Source: Ulva prolifera (lineage: Eukaryota; Chlorophyta; Ulvophyceae; Ulvales; Ulvaceae). From it: a stretch of DNA of 64,000 bases. The number at the start of each line of letters is the position of its first letter. Within the stretch, counting starts at the first letter, position 1. The notes below the pieces were generated by a model. That model saw only the letters and a program-made list of their open reading frames with translations. It was not told the DNA's origin and did not search any database. The position numbers were made by a program, and so were the translations under genes. Location: contig CM041201.1 of NCBI GenBank assembly GCA_023078555.1, positions 1,743,713 through 1,807,712 on the forward strand. Reading direction: 5' to 3'. Shown piece after piece: positions 22,293 to 33,091 of the stretch.

Positions 22293-25200
22293 ATGATCTC
22301 GGCTGGGGCCTTACGGACATTGAAAGCTAAATTAGACAGTAATGAGTCGTATGAGAAGTCTTTCTATCGATTCGTGAAGGCCGCAGAGAGAGGAAAGTGG
22401 ACGCATGGGCAACCCATCCCAGAGATATCGCTATGCGACAGGGACGCGGGATTCCCCGTCGATCTCATGGGTCTTGGCTACGTTCTTACAGCAGCAGACA
22501 TTACCATGGTGGGATGTGTGGTAGCAGCCGGTGGGGACGGGCTGGAGATGTACCTTGATTCGATACAGGCGATGAAAGAAGCGGCAGACGCAGTGACCCC
22601 GACGGACAACGACTCCTACGTAGAGTGGAAGATGGTGTCCTTGTGGCATGACCTTCGAGCACTCGCGTTCGAGCGCGCGGTCCGTACCGAGGCCCCGTGC
22701 GAGCCCCCAGAGATTGTGTTGTATAGATCGTGCCTGGACACGGTGGGAGTGGGGGAGGATGCCGGCGGCGCCCGCGAGCGTGTGCTGCTCACAGGCGGGA
22801 CAGAGAGGATACGGGAATGGGTAGAGCGGGAGTCCACGGCTCCGCGGAATCCGGTACCGAAGTGGCCAGCGGCTGCAGTAACGGAGGCCCCGCTACAGGC
22901 ACCGAGGATGTCAGTGCAGATCGATCTGGGGGACGCCGCTCGCTCGAGTCCGGTGGGAGTTCCGAGGCACGCCATAACCTCGGGACCCGAGGAGGACCGT
23001 GCTTCGGTGCAGGCTGATTCCAGCGTCGGCAGTGCATCGGAGGGCGGGGCCAGGGGAGGGCGTGGTCAGCGGCTCAGGGGGCACGGGGGGAGGCCGGTTC
23101 GGGGTGGGCATGCCCTTAGTCGTGGGCAGAGCCTACAACAGCCAGCACAGCTGCGAAGGGGGGGTCATCGTGGCAGGCGAGGGGGTGCTGCCGCAGTAGA
23201 GCGGGCCTTGGGAAGTCAGGCAGCCAAAGGGGGGGAGCACGCGAACCCCCAGACCGATGGGGGGCCCCAGACAGCAGAGCCGCCTGAGCAACTACAGCCT
23301 GTCACCCTAGAGGCACCTGCCTCCCCACCCTCCAGGACCACCGGATGTCTGCCCCCACCGCTGGAGGGCTTGGGTCCATCACAGGCCGCCCCGCCCGCGC
23401 CCAAGGCGTCTGTGCTGCCAGGTGGGTCCAACCAAGAGCCTCTCCCAGCAGCAGGAGAGGACGTCAGTCACATCGACACCCCCCACTACCCTGGTGGAGG
23501 GGTGGTAGCGGGCGCGGGCCCGTCTGCCGGGCCTGGCCCCATTGCCCCCAATGCGGCCGGGTACAGCGCGGCCACCCCCATCCCCGGCGGCGCAGACCCC
23601 ACGGCGCAGCCACCCGCCGACCCGTCCGGGGCTACCCCCGGACTGGTGGGGCCGAGGCTGCCTGCCCCCCACCCGGGAGCGGCCGAACGAGATGCTGCTA
23701 CCATGGCTGAAGGTGGCGGGGTGTTGTCCGTCGCACATCTTGCCCCGCCTTTGCCTGATCCTCCGGCGTGGGTTTCAAACCTGCCAGCCAAGCCTCGGGC
23801 GAAACTGAAGCAGCTGTGGTCGCCCATTGCTCCAGGAGCTGGCGCCGTGCAGTTGCATGGGGGGGAACCTGCGACGGAGATTTCCTCCGGCGAAGACGAC
23901 GAGCCATCTCTACCGACGGGGGGAGTCTCGGTGCAGCTGGGTCACTTCGGGGAAGCTAGGGTGTTTGTGGTGGTGAGCTTGGATGCCCTCGGGAGAGGCT
24001 GGCCCGAGGAGTGGCTGGAGTCGACCCACGTAGATTATGCGTGTGCTAGATGTGTGCAGCTGGCAGGTGGGGGTGTCATCGCAGTGCCTAGCCTGAACAT
24101 GGCTAGGGTGTGCATGGGGGATTCGGGAGCAGAATGGACTGAAAGCCGCTCCGTCGCCTTGGGGAGCTGGCTGCACGGAGCGCATGCATTCGAACACGAT
24201 TGCATCCTCGTCCCAGTCCCGCGGAACGGCCATTGGGCGTTGGCTGTCGTATGGCATCCATGTACGCTCCCTCGGCTGACCATGCCTGTGCAGAGTGTTA
24301 GGTGGGCATATCGTCCTCTCACCTGGCGGGGAGGCCCCTGACTGTCAACACACATTGTGCTAGCTTGATGCAGGGCTCATGCTACAAGACCAGTCCCCGA
24401 GTATGTTGTTTTTTGACAGCTTCACGGAAGCCGGGCCGGGCACAGCTGAGCGGGTGCAGGACGCCCTAAGCGAGGCCCTGTGCAGGGCTCTCGACAAGGC
24501 GGATCCGAGGGCAGGATCCCTCGAGGGCAGGGCCCCCGCTCATGCCAACCCCCCCCCAAAGCCCCAGTCACTGCCGGCAGGACAGGGCCGGCGACACAAT
24601 CTTAGATTGGTCACCCGGCCGACAAAAGGAACGGCGAGGATAATGCTGAAGTTGTCGAAGGTTCGAATCTCACTGTTATACACGCAGCTTAGAACGAGGC
24701 CTAGCAGTCCCTGAAATCTGCGTACAGCGAGTCGGATGAAACAACAAATGACCTTGTAGCCCCATTACAATCCGCATCCCGGCCCCACCCCTGACAGCAC
24801 CCCACTGGGCCGTTCCATCGTTCTGGACCGTACGTTGCATCGGTTACCCGATGTCACCTCAGCCCCCCACCAGACCCCACTGTGGAGTGCAGGTCGCCGG
24901 AGTCCCGCAGCAACCGAACGGCCACGACTGCGGGGTCTACACAGCTTTAATGGCCGACGCGGTATGCCAGGCTATGAGCGAGATGCGACAGGAGGGGGGG
25001 GACATGTTGCGCAGTGATCAGCACGGCGTGGAAGTGACTCGAAGGATCCTTGCTCGCACAAAGCTCATCAGCGTGCAACACGCGGTTTTGTACCGTATCC
25101 TCGTCACCCGGGCACTCATACAAGAGTGGCACCGGGGTGGGAGAGGTGGCGATGTGCTGGGCCGCCTATCCGCGGAGGATGCCACCAACATTCTAGCCGA

Positions 25201-25593
25201 CGCGAGATGGGACCGCCACCTCCAGTCTCCGCCCTTTTCAAACAAGACCGAAGAGGAGTTGAGGTATGCACCTCCACACCCAACTGTGATGAGCAGGGCT
25301 ACCTGTTTCCCTCGATGCATCTCGGCGCAGTAGGGTTCCACAGGGGTAGCAGTCCCATTAAGTATTCAGAATCTCGGCAGAGCTGCTCCCCCCCCCCCCC
25401 CCCCCCCCCCCCCCCCACCCCGCCGCAACGCCGCTGTATCAAGACCGTCTCACACTAGGGACTACCTGACTGCAGGCTGTGGTATCTCCAAGCGAGTTTT
25501 GACGCCTTCATGGAGGAAGCAAAGCCGCACGTCAACACACTCTGCAGGCAATACAACCGGTTAATGGCCAAGAACCTGCAACTGCGTCGCTGA
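22293..25593 (+). CDS. Element 1 gene B, long protein with Ulp1 (C48) protease
   Basis: Predicted 914-residue protein in four exons: 22,293-24,261, 24,374-24,660, 24,893-25,263 and 25,476-25,593. All phases agree and no stop intervenes. The ATG at 22,293 is placed where homology with element 2 begins. Residues 1 to about 190 form a conserved domain of unknown function (GLEMYLDSIQAMKEA, SLWHDLRALAFERAV). A Pro/Gly/Arg-rich, probably disordered linker follows. The C-terminus is a Ulp1-type cysteine protease: His647 in NGHWALAVVWHP, Asp671 in LFFDSF, Gln758-759 and Cys765 in PQQPNGHDCGV. Proteases of this family cleave SUMO-like conjugates, and similar domains are known from plant transposons. 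Intron 3 contains a poly-C tract. A nuclear role in processing element or host proteins is inferred. Confidence 0.9.
25388..25418. repeat. Poly-C tract in gene B intron 3
   Basis: A run of about 29 C interrupted by little else, 60-80 bp upstream of the CTGCAG acceptor at 25,475. The length is uncertain because such runs are error-prone in sequencing. Confidence 0.9.
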
Positions 25594-26474
25594 GTCATGA
25601 AGACGTGGACATCATCGCCGGTAGGATCACAGGCATAGCCACGCAGCCGGTGGTGTGCTCGCCAGTCAGGTGGCAGGGATCCTGTATGTGCCACTGCTAC
25701 TGTAGGCCATAGGAAATGGGGCGGTGGCCACAGGGTCCCTTTGGCGAAGCGGCTACTGTAGAGGTAGACATGTCAGATCTCGACCTAGGGTGGTGGACTG
25801 CCTATCGTTACAACGGATACACCAGAAGTTGTACACCGAGTGCTGAACTTGTATATTTGCAATATGATTACTTGTAATATGTCACATTTTGGACAGGTTG
25901 TACACTCGACAATACAGAAAGGATACGCTTCAGCTATGATGTGAAGGACGAAGGGTAGCTTGTTCGCAGTGTATCGAGTACAACTGTAGAGGCCTAAGAA
26001 AAGCTCAACATTTGATACCCACGCTCCCGCAGCCGCTCTGTCACATATGTACTGATGTACAGCATGCCAACAGCTTACATTCGTTAATATTCCAAGGATC
26101 ATCATCAGAAACTGAGAAACCAGCTTCGACAGCACAGAATGACTGCCTTCATATGCCCAACAAAACAAGGCTTAACCGCACGTCAAACCCCAAGGCACCC
26201 CCCCCCCCCCTCCCCCCCCCCCTCCCAAACCTAGTCACGGAACCCTGCTGCATGCCCACATACCCCCTGTAGTGCATCTTCGACCGCCGGGCACTCCTTT
26301 ACAGTGCTCCCCTAGGTAGTCTGGCGTCCCTGCACTTGGAGAAGCGTCACGCCGTAGGAACTACCGATAGAGGACAAGGCGGGGGCAGGGCGGAGCGGCG
26401 GTACAGGTTATGGGTACGGGGAGCATATGCAACAGTAGGGGGCTGGGGCAAACAGCTGTCACGTTCAGGGCAAG
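25594..26474. other. Spacer between convergent genes B and D, element 1
   Basis: 881 bp between the 3' ends of gene B (plus) and gene D (minus). It contains C-rich runs near 26,199-26,224. Small frames show no conservation with element 2. It probably holds the 3' ends and polyadenylation regions of both genes. Confidence 0.5.
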
Positions 26475-29400
26475 TTAATTGAAAATGACGGAGCATACCC
26501 GTCGGAAAAGCTGGATGACCTCCCTGACAGTGGCATCGTCGGGCTGAAGCCCATACAGCTGAATCACCGACATGAGGCTTGCAGTCAGCGCTTCCGGATC
26601 CGACTGCAGCCTGGGATTACTCATCATCATGCATTCGCAGGCCACCACGATGAGCCGCAGTTGAGCAGGGCGCCCTATTCCATGTGCCTGCGAGGTGTCT
26701 AAGTAGGCGTCCACCCGCAGGTGGGTTTGCTGCGCTGCGGGACACTGGTCCACGGTCAGCTGCAGGCTGCCCTCTTCATCCTGCAGGTGGATGCCCTGGG
26801 ATGGCGGGGGCCCCGGCATGAATTCCTCACCCGCCTGATCATCATCCGACTCACCGTCAAGGCCCAGACTGGAAAGACCGTCCGATGCTTCATCTGTAAG
26901 ACGAACAGCGAAGGCGATGGCTGATGCATAGTCGGTGATGGCACAAGCAGCATCAACACCCTCGCCATGGCCACCGACAGCTTCCCTTGCCCCTAATGCC
27001 GCTGGTCTCGCCTGAGGGGAAGATGGGTTGGCCAAACCCGGCCCTGCCGATGCAACTCGGCTTGGGGCCCCACCCGGCTGTGCAGCAGTAGGCACGGCAC
27101 TCACCTCGCTCGGGCGGACCGGCATCCTGAGACCCCATCCCAGGTCGTCTGGGGCACATGCCCCATCCGATGGAAGTGCTGCAGCTACAGCAGACGGCGC
27201 TGCTAGGCCCGGCGGCATGACAGGAGCCAGCGACTCGGGCGGCCTGCCGGCTGCTGGCGCTGTGGACTGAAACTCTCCGGGTTCTGCTGGATCAGGCACC
27301 AGGCCATCCTCACCCCCCCCGACCTCCCTCGGCTGCGGAGCTGGTCCTCCCTGCCCGGACATAGCTGCGTCAGCGCAGCCGAGCGGCTTAGGAGACGCTG
27401 CCCCCCCGCCCCCCCTCGGCTGCGGAGCTGGTCCTCCCTGCCCGGACACAACTGCGGCAGCGCTGCCGAGCGGCTTAGGAGCCGCTGCCCCCCCGACCTC
27501 CCTCGGCTGCGGAGCTGGTCCTCCCTGCCCGGACATAGCTGCGTCAGCGCTGCCGAGCGGCTTAGGAGCCGCTGCCCCCCCGACCTCCCTCGGCTGCGGA
27601 GCTGGTCCTCCCTGCCCGGACATAGCTGCGTCAGCGCTGCCGAGCGGCTTAGGAGCCGCTGCCCCCCCGACCTCCCTCGGCTGCGGAGCTGGTCCTCCCT
27701 GCCCGGACATAGCTGCGTCAGCGCTGCCGAGCGGCTTAGGAGCCGCTGCCCCCCCGACCTCCCTCGGCTGCGGAGCTGGTCCTCCCTGCCCGGACATAGC
27801 TGCGTCAGCGCTGCCGAGCGGCTTAGGAGCCGCTGCCCCCCCGGTTGGAGGGGCCGGGGTCCCCCCCTGCCCACCGGACTCCTCAGTGTCGCTGTCGCTG
27901 TCCGCGGGGGCACTGGCAGCCGTGGCTCCCTTTTCGGCTTTCCGGGCGCCCAGTTTGCGCAGCAACAAAGCCTTATCGCGTGCACCGGTGCGTCCCGCGC
28001 CGGTAACCCTCCCCACTCCAGCCTTCCCACCGGCTACACGAACGCGCTTGTCAGCAGCAGCCTTCTCTGCTGCACTGCGCCCGACGCCGACCCCCCCCGT
28101 GCCGGCACTTGGTGGTATGACAGGGGGGTGGCGGCTGTCCTCCGGGAGAGCGGCGAGGATGCCCGCGGGTATGTGGACGAGCTCGGCACTGCACAAGTAC
28201 CAGATTTGCACCCAAAGAAAGATACACTGAAGTGGCCACAGGGTATTTCATAACAAGTTGGGACACGTGGTACAGGCAATAGACACAGCAATGTAGTAAA
28301 CAGAGACCCGCTGGCACAGAAACACACGGCTCACGGGGTGTGCGCACTTGTAGCAGCTTGGACTCTGCATTCCTTTGGCGATTGACAGCTTTGCCAGTTC
28401 CACAGCGCCGGCGTATCCCCAGTCCTTGATCTCAGGGAACGTCCCTGGCCTTAGGCGAACGGGGGTCGTGGAGACCGGCCTGCCCGAACTGCTCCCCGCG
28501 GAGACTTTATGCGCCACACTCAGGTGCCGCCAGCTCCGGAGCGCCCAGTGCCAGAGCGTGTGGGAAGGGCACAAGGGCAGCAGCTCGTCCACCAACCTCT
28601 TGACGGGAAGACCGTACCCCGACTTCACCAAGGCTGCACGCGCCGTGTGCGTCAGGTGTCCGCAACGCCTGCTCATTATTGGCTTGCCCCACACGAGGGG
28701 CTACTACAAGGCAGCACTGTACAGTGCACTGGCACCATGGCAAAAGAAAAGGAGACTGCGCACCGCTTGTATTCACCACGCACACCAGGGTGGCGGCAAA
28801 GGCAGGATCCAGGAGGGTGGGCTCCATCGCTGGAACGTCCTCTTGGCACCGCGTTTCCAGGACAGGCGCCCCGGGATGGCCGGTCACTGCCGCAGCGACG
28901 AGGCGCCGGTAGGCATGCATGAAGAGGTGGACACCACTTTCGACGAATGCCGCCAGGTCCTCGGTGGTTCGCCGCAGCCCTACACATGCTCCCATAATTT
29001 GGGAGTAGCAGTTGTGGACAGAGCTCCACATGGGGCGGAGGGCTCGGGCAACTCTGTCTCCCTACACGGTTAGAACAAGGTGTTAACCAGCCCGGGGGGA
29101 TGGACAAACTGGTGGAAGCCATAGCATAACGAAGTCACGCAGGTCAAGCTAACACTTACAGAACATTGGCGCATCGCACCCCTGACCTATCGAACAGCGG
29201 GTGCTCCGCCGCATAAGCCAACACCCAGGGTGTTAGAGTGGAAACGGCGGAGACAAGGTCGCCGAGGCATTTCATATCCTGCACACAAGGAGGTCTGCTG
29301 GACAACTCGAGCGAAGCCCTGTGTCAGGGTAGGACCAAGGTGTCACTCGTGACGGGGACACCACAGCCACTACCATGCATGCGCGAGTGAAGGCAGTGCC

Positions 29401-30748
29401 CTGCGTACAACAACCCGCACGAATACATGCAATGCTGCCAAACGACACAGCAAAAGTGTAAAGTCAGGAGCGCACGAGCGCGTGGATGAGGTCAGAGTGG
29501 AAGGATTCCACGTCCGCTAAGACCGGAGCGCCCGAGGTCAGCTGGTACACCGGGGTGGCAGGGACCCCATTTGTGTTGGCCAGCATTGCGTGACACCGGT
29601 CCCCAATGTGCCGGGCTACCGAATCGGCCGGCTGGAGCAGCTTTTCATTCATGCGGCTGAATCGGCTGCAGTGTGCGTTTTCGTACAGCACCCACGCTAC
29701 CAGAGGGTTGAGTCCCTCTGGAAGGTTGGAGGTGGGTCTCTCCCTGCTCCGGCCTGCCTCGGCCCCCCCCTCCGCGGCACTCTGCTTCCCGGCGGTCCAC
29801 AGTTTTGTGGCATGTGGGGACAGGCCGGAGACGTACGAAGCCCATGCCCACACAATGTGTCGGGGTGTTGAGCACCAGAACACTGCACCGACGACTCCGA
29901 TTAAGTGCCTTACCCAGGACCTCTGGGACACGCCAATGAACTACAGGTACTGCAACTATGTACAAACGCGGTGGTGTTGGCGCGCACGCGGGGGCGCCAA
30001 AGGGACTGACTGCCGCAGATGGAACGTGAGCACACCGTCAGGAGGCGGGGGGTCCGGGCCTTTGCGCTTTTCCCCCACGTTGGCGTGTGGGATCTCAAAG
30101 CGCTGGGCCAGCTCCGGATCTCTTGCCTCGGTGATTGCTGTTGTCCGGACGCCTGAATCGGTTACCTGGCCGGTCACCCTAACCTGCACAGGTGGTGGCA
30201 CTAACTCCTCACCCACTCCGCACACCGGCTGGGCCCCTTGTCAGTCGAACAGGCGGTCGCAGCAGAGCGAGGGTGCAGGTCATGAACATGTGATACCGCC
30301 CACCTGCCCAACAGGCACACACCTCCGTCGTTCCCTTCAGAGGCTTCCACCTCCGGGGCTCCGTACACCCAACTGGGGTCTTCCCCTGTCCCTCCCACGA
30401 GGACACGAGCAGAGTCTGCTCGTGGAGCCAGCCGGCGAACAGGAGGCAGGCTGTAATGATCACCTCCTTGGCCGTACCCAGCTCCTCGTCCCGACTGGCG
30501 ACCACGGCGTCCCGCAATACCAACCCCAGGCCCCACCACACCTCAACCCCAGGCCCGGATGCTGGACCACTTGAGCCACCGACGCGGGCACGGTCCGTAA
30601 AACGCCCGTCTCTAGTAATAAACGATCCCACTACTGGGATTCTCCTAGTGCGCATGCGGCCGACCAGTAAGTCTGCGCTGCGCGCGGAAGTCACCCCATG
30701 TTGGGTACTTGGCAGGCCTGCCACAGCTGCAGAATGGCGCGGATCCAT
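26475..30748 (-). CDS. Element 1 gene D, unknown seven-exon protein
   Basis: Predicted 1,130-residue protein, no recognised family. Minus-strand exons: 30,748-30,323, 30,183-30,036, 29,882-29,476, 29,278-29,180, 29,061-28,784, 28,668-28,348 and 28,188-26,475. Phases fit without a stop. The first six exon lengths (426, 148, 407, 99, 278, 321) equal those in element 2 to the base. Conserved blocks include MRTRRIPVVGSFITRDGRF, GEKRKGPDPPPPDG, RERPTSNLPEGLNPLVAWVL, GVHLFMHAYRRLVAAAVTG and LWHWALRSWRHLS. The N-terminal two thirds look globular and alpha-helical. The last exon begins basic, then has a 29-residue repeat six times and an acidic stretch, and ends in a conserved helical domain (GRPAQLRLIVVACECMM, YGLQPDDATVREVI). 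It may be a structural or regulatory element protein; the function is unknown. Confidence 0.85.
27315..27843 (-). repeat. 87-bp coding repeat in gene D, 6 copies
   Basis: Six units of 87 bp encode a 29-residue repeat (GGAAAPKPLGSADAAMSGQG then GPAPQPREV). Some units are identical at the DNA level and two are variant. Element 2 gene D has a Gly/Ala-rich region here without this exact repeat, so the array expanded after the two lineages split. Confidence 0.95.
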
Positions 30749-31575
30749 GACTAAAGGCCACAGTAGGAGATCAAATGCTTTTTCGCTAAAGCGATAACTA
30801 CTCACAAGCTGCGCAAATATGCGTTTAAACTCGACGTCCTTCCGACTGCCTCAAAGTGCAACACCAGGTCTGCTAAGAACGCACGCGATCAATACAATCC
30901 TGCCTCAACAGGTTCTAGATAGATCTATCCTGTCCTTCTGCAAGAGTCAGGTTCGAGGGCACCAAAGCAGCTGCATCGTGCTCTGTCGGATGGGTGGATG
31001 ACGTCATTCCACCAGAGTAGCCATTCGGCGAATGGCCACTCTGGACCAGCGCATGCATGCGTTATTGGAAAAGTATTTCGCAGCGCGACGACCCTCGCAT
31101 AACACTGTTTTACCTGCTGCCGCGCCAGAACTGCAGACTATTCGTCCTGATCAAATAAAACATCCAAGAATACAGTGCCCGCCGCCTCCAAGTTCTGGCC
31201 ACAACGTCACCTGCCCAAAGTCTGGCTCATGCCGTCCAACTCGAACATGCTATAGCACCGTCGTTGATACTAGCCATCTAAGATGCAAAACGAATCGTAG
31301 TAATATTGTATCTGCCCATCCACTGTGCGCAATAGCGTGGTCCAACGTGGCCTCGTAGCATGACAGCATCGCCCGCATTGACCAGCAGATGCCAAGTATA
31401 CGAGCACGGTCCGGCAGATAATGGGCGTGTCAACGGATAATACGGCGCCAAAGTCCAAGCACCTCGGATCCGGTGACATCGGAACGCTGCCGAGAAGTGA
31501 CGGAGAGTCAACGGCCTATCCGAATCTGTCGGACGACACCCGGATCCGTCTCGCAATGTCGCCATTCTCCTAGTG
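30749..31575. promoter_or_regulatory. Right end of element 1 with one palindrome and terminal repeat
   Basis: The upstream region of gene D and the right terminus. One palindrome of 33 nt lies at 31,012-31,044 (CCAGAGTAGCCATTCG-G-CGAATGGCCACTCTGG), preceded by GATGACGTCATTCC, itself containing the palindrome TGACGTCA. From about 31,420 to 31,556 there are several CGGATCCG, CGGA and GTCGG motifs. The terminal repeat occupies 31,557-31,575 (ends TCTCCTAGTG). Confidence 0.85.
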
Positions 31576-32212
31576 TGAATGGGACGAGTGCGCGGCAGGC
31601 ACGGGGCTAGCCTCGTGATGCGCAGTTGTGGACTTGTTTTGGGGCTGCTTGCAAGTTGGTCACCTGGGCAAACAATTGGGCTTGCCTTTGAGCTCCATTT
31701 GGCACAAACATACGGCCACGCGGCTAATCATACGGTACATACGGTGACATACGCTCCATACGCATTCGGTAGTATTAGTTTTTAGCCCAATCATGCAGTG
31801 ATATAGGCCCCTATTCATGGACAAGTTAATGCAAGCTTGGATATGAGAATGAAAGGCTGTCTTACCGTCTTCAGAATAATCAACCAGATATGCATGCCAA
31901 CGCTTTTGGGGACACAGATTCGATTGTCCGCACAATCGCTTTCCGACGGACCATGACTATTTTGGATGGTTGTTGGCGTTGCAAAAAAACATCTGCTTCA
32001 CCTTTGGGCAGTCTTGGCCGCAGCCTGTCCTCTTCAAGGTCATTGCTATCAGCATGTATGTAGATTCAGCGGGCATGTCAGATTTAGTATTGTTGAGTAA
32101 ACATCTATGTATCTCTACAGGACTGACAAACACGATTGTTTAACCCACCGGTGCACGACATGCATTCCAAAAGGCACCCAGGCCCTTCATCGATGTATTA
32201 GTGGTTGCTGAG
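31576..32212. other. Spacer between the two CACTA elements
   Basis: Host DNA between the elements. A minus-strand frame (31,935-31,660; CPQKRWHAYLVDYSEDG) ends in a good GTAAGA donor near 31,877 and might be an exon; nothing else supports it. The 3' end of the ORF interrupted by element 2 lies just to the right. Confidence 0.4.
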
Positions 32213-32266
32213 TCATATGATATCTAATGCACTCAATATCTTCTTCATTTTGTCCTCAGTGTCGCC
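32213..32266 (-). CDS. 3' end of host ORF split by element 2
   Basis: Encodes GDTEDKMKKILSALDII and a stop. The first codon (GGC) is the target duplication. It is in frame with the ORF that ends at the other side of element 2 (50,571-50,840). See that entry for the whole protein. Confidence 0.6.
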   Translation of the reverse strand, partial: GDTEDKMKKILSALDII

Positions 32267-33091
32267 CACTAGAAGAATGGCGACACGGTGAATCGGAGAG
32301 CTGACGTAGTGTGTGCGGAGGGGCAGTTGGAGAGCCTTCGGAGAATCGGTGGAGGCCGGACGTAGGTTGCTAGGAGTATCGGAGACTTGTGGCGGAGGTG
32401 GGGCAGAGGCAGGTAGGATTTTCCGATTCCCGTCCGGTACGCCCCAGGGCAACGCCTTTTGTTACTAGCCTGCCTTCGGAGCCCAACCGGAGGATGTACG
32501 GAAGAAAAGACGGTTCCGTTGTGCGTCCGACGGAGGGACTACGGACGCGTGCACTAAATTTCGGATCCGTCTCGGATCCGTATGGCGTCCGCCTCGGGGA
32601 TGCGGGAAATACAGGCTGGGCCGTAGGATTGGTGACCTCTTGACGTACATGTATCCGTCTGGCTTGAGATAAACTCACGTATGGTTTCGAGGAGTGTGCA
32701 CTTGTGGACACGCAATGCCTGACGTCATGGGCGTCATGGGCGTCATGGGCGTTATTACCGGATCAGACTTGGTCGCGCACATGTAAGCGGAGTGCAGGAA
32801 GGATCGCGGTTTTGTGGAAGCATGATGTGGTTGTTTTCTTTGTTATGAGGCACGTGAACACGGGGCTGCATTTGGCAATATGCCTGCATTCATATGCTGT
32901 AGGTGCTTACATGGCGCGTGCTTTCCTTGTTCATCGCTAGATTCATACATAGCTCACACTCCCACACATTTCCTCAGGACAGACTCCCTGACATTCCGCG
33001 GACAGGACCGGGCAAAGGACCTATGTATACGTACAGGCTGCAAGATGGTCCTGAGGTGGCCCAAATACAACCATACAATGCACTGGCATGT
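32267..33091. promoter_or_regulatory. Left end of element 2: terminal and subterminal repeats
   Basis: Terminal repeat at 32,267-32,286. From about 32,430 to 32,600 there is a cluster of CGGATCCG, GTCCG, CGGAC and CGGAGG motifs in both orientations, as at the left end of element 1. The remainder up to the end of gene C has no recognisable gene; three copies of a GTCATGGGC unit lie near 32,733. Confidence 0.7.

Larger units (their letters stand above)
13676..31575. mobile_element. CACTA (EnSpm/CMC) transposon, element 1, 17.9 kb
   Basis: A complete CACTA-superfamily DNA transposon. The ends read CACTAGGAGAATGGCGACA inwards from 13,676 and the exact complement outwards to 31,575 (19 bp perfect). 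The flanks repeat TGA (13,673-13,675 and 31,576-31,578), the 3-bp target duplication typical of the superfamily. It carries four genes: C (minus), A (plus, Tnp2-like transposase), B (plus, Ulp1 protease) and D (minus). Subterminal CGGA-type repeats and a palindromic motif lie near both ends. Genes B and D are fully open; gene A is open except for one exon border I cannot settle, and gene C has one gap in my exon model. It looks potentially autonomous. Confidence 0.93.

Noticed and set aside
23379-23827. Minus-strand frames opposite the Pro-rich linker of gene B1
   Set aside because: Codon-complement shadows of a GC-rich Pro/Gly/Ala coding exon; not conserved in element 2.
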